Origin: Tenrec ecaudatus
Taxonomy: Eukaryota > Chordata > Mammalia > Afrosoricida > Tenrecidae
Assembly (NCBI RefSeq): GCF_050624435.1
Contig: NC_134545.1
Location: forward strand, 84,145,563-84,209,562
DNA length: 64,000 nt
Direction of reading: 5' to 3'
A program made the position numbers and the translations under genes. How positions within the stretch are numbered: the stretch's first letter is position 1; each line of letters starts with the position of its first letter. Positions 57,402 through 64,000 of the stretch are shown here, piece by piece. The notes below the pieces were generated by a model, which did no database searches, had not been told where the DNA came from, and worked only from the letters and a program-made list of their open reading frames with translations.

Positions 57402-57560
57402 AGGTGCCATCAAGTCAGTCTGAACTCACTGCACCACCAGGTAGGTCAGAACAAAGCACGACTTGCTCCCCCACCATCCTCACAAATGTTACATTTAGGC
57501 CGGTTGTTTCAGTCCCAGTGCCAGTGTCCCCTCAGAAGCGGACAGCGATGCCTTCTTCAT
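57402..57560 (-). repeat. RTE/BovB-like LINE 3' fragment, diverged
   Basis: Contains gtaggtgccatcaagtcagt and ccatcctcacaaatgttaca, matching the shared 3' region. Confidence 0.5.
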
Positions 57561-58419
57561 AGTCTAAGTCTGAACCTGTTCCCCGTGGGGGACCCTGCTG
57601 GTATTTGAAATGCCATTGACAGAGCTTCCAGCAGCATAGCAACCGGCAAGCCACCGCAGCACAACAAACTGATAAGGGGATATTCGATGTTACAATTGCC
57701 TCTCTGCCGTCTGCAACTTAATGCAGTTTAGCATTTGCAAGAAGTTTGGCATACCGTGGTGGCCTGTCTGTTGCTATGATGCTGGAAGCTATGTCATTGA
57801 TAACGATGTTAAAAGGAATCATGCAGCCTATATATATCCCATTTTATTAGAATTATTTAAACATTAAAAGGATATTGCACAGATCTCTCTCAAAATGATT
57901 TCAGTTTTTCCCCAGGAATGTTTTCAATATATTTTACTTAGCTGAGACATAGTCTTCCCCAGATGCTGAAGAGAAGCCCATGCTCTATGGGCCTGTTAAT
58001 GAGCAAGCAATTTGTTCTTTTTTCTAAATAGTCCAGCTGACTGACTAAAAAGTGATCGAGGAGAGCAACACACCTGATAATATTTTTACTTGCCACCTAT
58101 GCTCTCTCACTGCATGCCATTCTTTTGTGTCTTCTGGGAAACACAAAATGACCCCATTGGCCAGTATCCATTTGCTTTGGACTTTTCTAGTTTTCGAATT
58201 GGAAGCCCATGCTCCCGGAAGTCCCTCAGTCCGGGACAAATTGGCCAGGTTTGTCCCAGTAAAATGGGTCTTTTCCCTTGGTGCTCCCCTTCCTGCCTCA
58301 ATCCTGGAAAACCTGAATTAGAGGAGGAGGAGCCCAGCAACGAGAGACAGAAAGGAAGACTGACTTCCTTCCTCAAGGAGCAGCTGGTTCCCGAACCAAG
58401 AGTGAGACTTTACATAGGT

Positions 58420-58553
58420 GAGTTCCTTTGGGGTGATCAAAATATTCTGAAACGGATTGTGATAGTGTGTGTACAACTCTTCAAATATACTAAAAACCAT
58501 TGATTACACACTTTCAATGGGCAAATTACATCTGAAAGTTGATATAAAAAATT
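58420..58553 (+). repeat. Old L1-like 3' end
   Basis: Contains tttggggtgatcaaaatatt, gatagtgtgtgtacaactct and aaatatactaaaaaccattg, typical of old mammalian L1 3' untranslated sequence. Confidence 0.65.
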
Positions 58554-58554
58554 G

Positions 58555-58920
58555 GATATGAACATATACACAGGTATAGAAAGGGGTGGGAGCTCAGGAC
58601 AGGGGGAACAGTGATACCAGAAGGGTAGGGGGAAGAGGGAAGTGAGAAAGGGGGAACCGATTACAATGAACGACACAACAACAGAAAACATGGGGGAAGG
58701 GAGACAGTAGTCGGTGTTAAGAGTTGAAATCAATAACAATATACAATCTATCAGGGTTATGAGGGGGGAAGGAGGGGGGGAAAGCTGATACCAAGGACTC
58801 AATAGAAAGTAAATGTCTAGAAAAGAATGAAGGCAAGATATGTACAAACATGCTTGATTTAATTGATGTATGGATTGTGATGAGTTGTACAAGCCCCCAA
58901 TAAAATGATTTTTTTTAATT
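58555..58920 (+). repeat. L1-like LINE 3' tail
   Basis: Ends acaagcccccaataaaatga plus T/A-rich tail; abuts the older L1 end directly, suggesting insertion at its A-rich end. Confidence 0.7.
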
Positions 58921-59318
58921 GGGTGAAAGAGAAGTTTTAGATTAGATTGGCCTGGATCTTCTAATACCTGAAGGTGACACACTGACACCCTACTCCACCG
59001 CAAAACAAAAGATCCTATAGGAGAAGGAACCTATCTAGAGGACTCATGAACCACAGCTGTCTCTGTCCTGAGAAACACTAGATGGTGCTCGCCTATCCCT
59101 ACTGAAGGTTCTTATCAGGAACAAGGCAGACTCGATTAGGAAGTGGGAAATGTGAATGAGAACTTCAAATTACCAAATTAAAAAGAAATCTATACTTAAT
59201 GGCCCCTCTGAGACAGCAGGAATTCCTGAGATGGTCTTTAAGCATCCAGAGATGATCTTTAAGCATTGAACCAAAACTGTCACCTCAAGTCACCTTTTAG
59301 CAAAATAAGTTAACTCAT

Positions 59319-60309
<991 letters not shown>

Positions 60310-63300
60310 TGAGTACTTCAATCCGTTTTTAAATATATATATACATGCAAACAGACGGTGAAGAAAAGGCATACATGAAAAAGCTGGGGAGCTTGAGACG
60401 AGGCAATGGGAGTGTAACAGCTAGAAAGAAATGTTGAGAACACTGGCGTGATGGGAGGAGTGCAAGCGGCCTCACGAAACAGCCGACGGGGAATGTGGAG
60501 CAGGAAGCTGTTTTGCTGTGTACACTTCCAAGAAAAAATAAGGAAACGCATTTTCACAAAGAGGAGGCAAATGCCAGTGGACTTCGAAAAGCTTGTGGGA
60601 AAACACAATGAACAGGTAACAGAACTCTGAAGCCTCTTTCCACATTTCTGGAAGCTTTTTATTTTGTATGAGGAGGCTTTAGAATGACGCGAAGCAAGAC
60701 ATTTGCTTTCTTATTTAGTTTCTATCTCTCAATGAACTGATTATCTGTTGTCTGAAACCCAGAGTTATAACTAAAGTACCCGAAGAATAAGCAATCCACC
60801 CGTCCCTTCCTGAAGCGGACCCTAAAAGAGGAGGTGGGTATCAATCACGTAGCCCCACGTCCCCAGCCCAGCGGAGGGATCCCGAGGCAAGCTAGCCAGG
60901 CGGAACGCCTCGGTTCTTTATCCACATTTACTGGTCCAGAGATGGGAACTCAAGGCCTATTCAGAATCCTAATAAAGATGTTTTGTTTTTCCCTGGGGAA
61001 ACATTGTTAGGTCGCTAGATTTAGGCACGGGGACTGTTCTTGCCTGCAAAGACCCCCATAGAGGAGGTTGGAAAGAAATCAGGCAGCCATCAGACACCTA
61101 TGAAGACCCCAAACTGAGCATGCTCTTACTCAAGCCCCCGAGCCAGGTGGCAGATACACCTGGGTGGGCCAAACTAGGCTCAGGCTCATGCCATCACCCA
61201 GGTGGGCTTAACCCAGCCAATGGGGTCAACCCATGTCATCAATCACGGCTCCCCAGCTGGAGGCTTGCAATATCCTGGCTGTGGGAAGGCTGCTCTCTTA
61301 CCCTGCTCCTGGTTAGTGGTCAGAGAGTGAGGGACACATGTGCCACCTGGGTGAGCCTCCTCAGGGCCCACTCCAGGCCCACATGCACCCGCTCCGGGCC
61401 TACTTTTGGCCCACATGCGCTAAGCCTCTGGGACTCTTGGGCTTCTGGCCACTCAGGATCCCCTTCGTCCCACATGTGTGGGCGCTCTGTACCACGTGGT
61501 TGTTGGTAGCCAGTCGTGAAGCCCAGCTCGGCTTCGGCGTGACTTGATACACTTCCCAGGGAGAGCAGGTATCCTGTGAGGCTGGAAGACCTGAAACCTG
61601 TCCTGTCCTTCAGAAAAACCCACTGGGATTACGAAACGGGCTTTGGCGTGCATTCTTTCCGTGTATGGAGCCAAGAACCAAGGTATTGTCCACTGGAGCG
61701 CTAACAACACATTTTCTTTTCTTTTTGCTGGAGTTACTGACAATAAAGACTACAGGCCTAGCGCTATGCGACCATGTTTGCCACCCAGTGGGAAGAGGCT
61801 CCTTGAGAAGGAAGGCGGCACAGAGGCACATGTCTTGAGCACATTGTTTAGTCTCTGGAGATCCAGAGATCGAATTGTGCCTAAAGACCGGCCAATGGTG
61901 TCAAAGACCCAAAACCAAAAAATCACATCATTGTGAATGGGCGGGAGGGGGAGGGGGGGAGTGCGGGGTGGAAAGCCCATCTGTAGACAATTTGGCATTC
62001 CCTATGGAGGGGTCGTAGAGGGCAGGCAAGTCAGTTGGGGTGCAGTGTGGCAGTTGGGGCATGCAGCTTTCCTCTGGTTCTTTGGTGCTTCCCCCCAACT
62101 CCCCTGTTGTGACCCCAGTTCTGCCTTGCAGGTCCAGCTGGACCAGAGCTTGTACACGGGTGCAGATGGGGGCTGGGACAGATGAACCCCCCGGGACTGA
62201 TGTTGAGTGGTGATGCCAGGAGGGTAGGGAGAGGGTGGGAGTCAATCGCAGTGATCTTCATGTGGCCCTCTCTCTGGGGTTTGGACAGCAGTGGGGTGGG
62301 TGAAGGGAGACATCTATCAGTGTGGGACAGGGAGAAATAATAGTTGGTGGGTTGTCAAGAGCTCGGGAGGGAGGAGGAAAAATGGTGAGGAGCTGATACT
62401 AAGGGCTCAAATAGAAAGAAAATGTTTTGAAAATGATGATGGCGACAAATATACGGGTGGGCTTGACCCAATGGATACATGTGGATTGTGATGGGAGTTG
62501 TACGAGCCCCCAATGAAGTGATTTAGGAAAAAAAGAATTTAAAAATGTTTAAAAAGGCCAATTGACCAATTTTTCTGTTAAATCCACCCCCCCCCTTTGT
62601 TTTAAGTCAGTTCTGAGCTTCTATCACTTGCAAGCAAAAGTGACATGACTGAGCTGAGTGACAGGTGCCCATCCTTGCACTGAAAGGCAGTCCACTCCAA
62701 GTCAAGTTTGCAACCTGCCGTTAGCGCGTACATACATACGATCTCACAAAATAGCCTCTGGTGAACGGGTTGGACCCTGTGCCATCTGCTCCCTATTTTT
62801 TTTTCCTTTACTCGGACTTTGCATTATTTTGTGTATTTTTGTCAGCTGGTTCAAATCCTTTTTATAATAGGCAATAAGTAGTAGCCATTGCTTCCTTTAC
62901 TATCCCGAGTCTGGACTGGAAGACCCCCCCCAGCAAACTAAGGGTTTGTTCTGAGTGGTCAGCTTTGCCTTCCTACTTCAGCTTCCTTTGCTCCTCTCTT
63001 CCCGCCCTTAACTGTACTGCGGAAGTCACCCTTTGTCAGGCAACCATGTTCTTTCGGGAAGGCTGACTGACACCCACAGCTTCTAGGCAGACGTGATGCA
63101 TCTGAAGGTAACCTTGTTTTCCTTGTCAGGAATTTGGGCCGGTAAGACGCCAGAAGATTGCCGGTGGCTTCTTTGTCTGGAAGATCCTTTGATCACAACT
63201 TTCTCTCGTTTTCTACATGTCCTGTGTGGATACGAGTCCAGAAAGTGCTGCGTTGCCTATTTGCGCTGGCACTGCTTGTTCGGGCTCACGGCCCTTCAGC

Positions 63301-63519
63301 ACCCATACAACTAGCTGAAGCCAGTCAGAGTCCAACCAACCTAAAGACATCTAATTTAGAGAATGTACTTTAAACCTTGAGCTTGCCCAAGTATTGACTG
63401 TCGTCTCTGTGGAGATAGGGCACCTGTAAATGAGCCAAGGAGCGTTTTCAACCTATCCACCAGGCTCCACTCGTAAAATACTCATAAAAAGAGACGCCCC
63501 CCCTTCCCTTCTTTCTCTG
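60310..63519. other. Intergenic stretch
   Basis: Holds an L1-like tail (61740-62545). The GC-rich part at 60780-61570 has repeated ggcccacatgc words but no frame or family I recognise. 62560-63519 also unassigned. Confidence 0.55.
61740..62545 (+). repeat. L1-like LINE 3' part
   Basis: Second-longest copy of the family at 31390-32667. Ends gtacgagcccccaatgaagt plus A-rich tail; the last block is slightly changed from the usual aataaaatgattt. Confidence 0.65.
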
Positions 63520-63691
63520 CTTTCCTGCGGTGACGACCTCCCCACGTGACCTTGCCTCTTACAAAGGATCGCCTCCATCCCTCTCCCGAAGAGGAAACAC
63601 AAGAAGCACCACCTGGTGCAGAGCCCCAATTCCTACTTCATGGATGTCAAATGTGCAGGCTGCTATAAAATCACCGCGGTCTTCAGTCATT
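63520..63691 (+). pseudogene. RPS27P: RPS27 processed pseudogene, partial
   Basis: Starts in the RPS27 5' UTR (tttcctgcggtgacgacctc) and runs without introns through [13 protein letters not shown], then [13 protein letters not shown], ending near 63691 in the zinc-ribbon region. The start codon position reads TTG (63552-63554) and about 8 bases are missing from the Glu/Lys-rich segment, shifting the frame. The 3' half is absent; the sequence changes abruptly to an unassigned stretch. Confidence 0.85.
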
Positions 63692-64000
63692 GTGGGAGAT
63701 ATATAACCATTTGTCAATTTGAGGATTAAGAGTGTAGGGGTGGAGTCTTGCTTGTCAATCAGATCATAGCCACTGAGGCCTCTGTGTGGGCGTGGCCTTC
63801 TCCTGGGAAATCCAGTACTTCCTCCTGGGAGGCAGGAGAGACACTCTCTCTGGTCACACCCCGGGAGACACTGCAGCTGACAAGATACATGGACGCATCC
63901 TGATGCAGCCCTGGGTGCTGGAGAAGCCAAGCAGCGACCTCTGCCTGCGCTGAGATGTTTCCAATGCCACTGGATCCAAAGACTTTCTGCTCACTGGCCT
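63692..64000. other. Unassigned sequence cutting off the RPS27 copy
   Basis: Starts tgggagatatataaccattt. It could be a lineage-specific interspersed repeat inserted in the retrocopy, but I cannot name a family, and the window ends inside it. Confidence 0.35.

Larger units (their letters stand above)
56246..59318. other. Intergenic stretch downstream of CUTC
   Basis: Contains a SPIN element (56534-56717), an RTE fragment (57402-57560), an old L1-like end with an inserted L1-like tail (58420-58920). Nothing recognised in 56730-57390 or 58930-59318. Confidence 0.6.

Noticed and set aside
60780-61570. GC-rich stretch with repeated ggcccacatgc words as a possible gene
   Set aside because: Frames of up to 129 codons have no recognisable domain or splice support; repeated words suggest an unassigned repeat.
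63158-63373. Short 71-codon frame near the window end
   Set aside because: No homology recognised and length is within chance expectation.
62560-64000. First exon of ABCC2, expected next by synteny
   Set aside because: No matching coding sequence or splice pattern was found; it probably lies beyond the window.

Overview
The window is mammalian nuclear DNA, and most likely afrotherian. It has long introns with GT-AG splice sites, a CpG-island promoter, and many tRNA-derived SINEs of the AfroSINE type. There are also RTE/BovB-like LINE tails, a LINE family whose 3' ends all finish in AATAAAATGATTT plus an A-tail, and three SPIN-type hAT transposons. SPIN together with AfroSINEs points to a tenrec (Echinops-like); that species call is inference. 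No sign of a bacterial sequence, CRISPR array or operon was seen.

Three protein-coding genes lie in the same order as on human chromosome 10q24.2. Positions 720-13633 (+) carry the last eight coding exons of ENTPD7, an intracellular-membrane nucleoside triphosphate diphosphohydrolase. Positions 21024-34313 (-) carry all nine coding exons of COX15, mitochondrial heme A synthase (413 aa). Positions 34624-55877 (+) carry all nine coding exons of CUTC, a copper-binding TIM-barrel protein (273 aa). All exon phases join without a break.

COX15 and CUTC are head to head, with 310 bp between their start codons, inside one GC-rich island (about 34150-34950) holding an NRF-1-like site, Sp1-type GC boxes and a nearby ETS/NRF-2-like site. 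This fits a shared bidirectional promoter for heme A and copper genes that both bear on cytochrome c oxidase. ENTPD7 and COX15 converge on a 7.4-kb stretch holding their 3' ends.

The rest is introns and repeats: AfroSINEs, MIRs, RTE and L1-like LINE tails, three SPIN elements (one split by a LINE insertion), and a pogo-like DNA transposon with a transposase remnant in an ENTPD7 intron. Downstream of CUTC there are two processed pseudogenes of ribosomal proteins, RPS2 (59319-60309, with target-site duplications) and a partial RPS27 (63520-63691). The window ends before any ABCC2 exon could be recognised.
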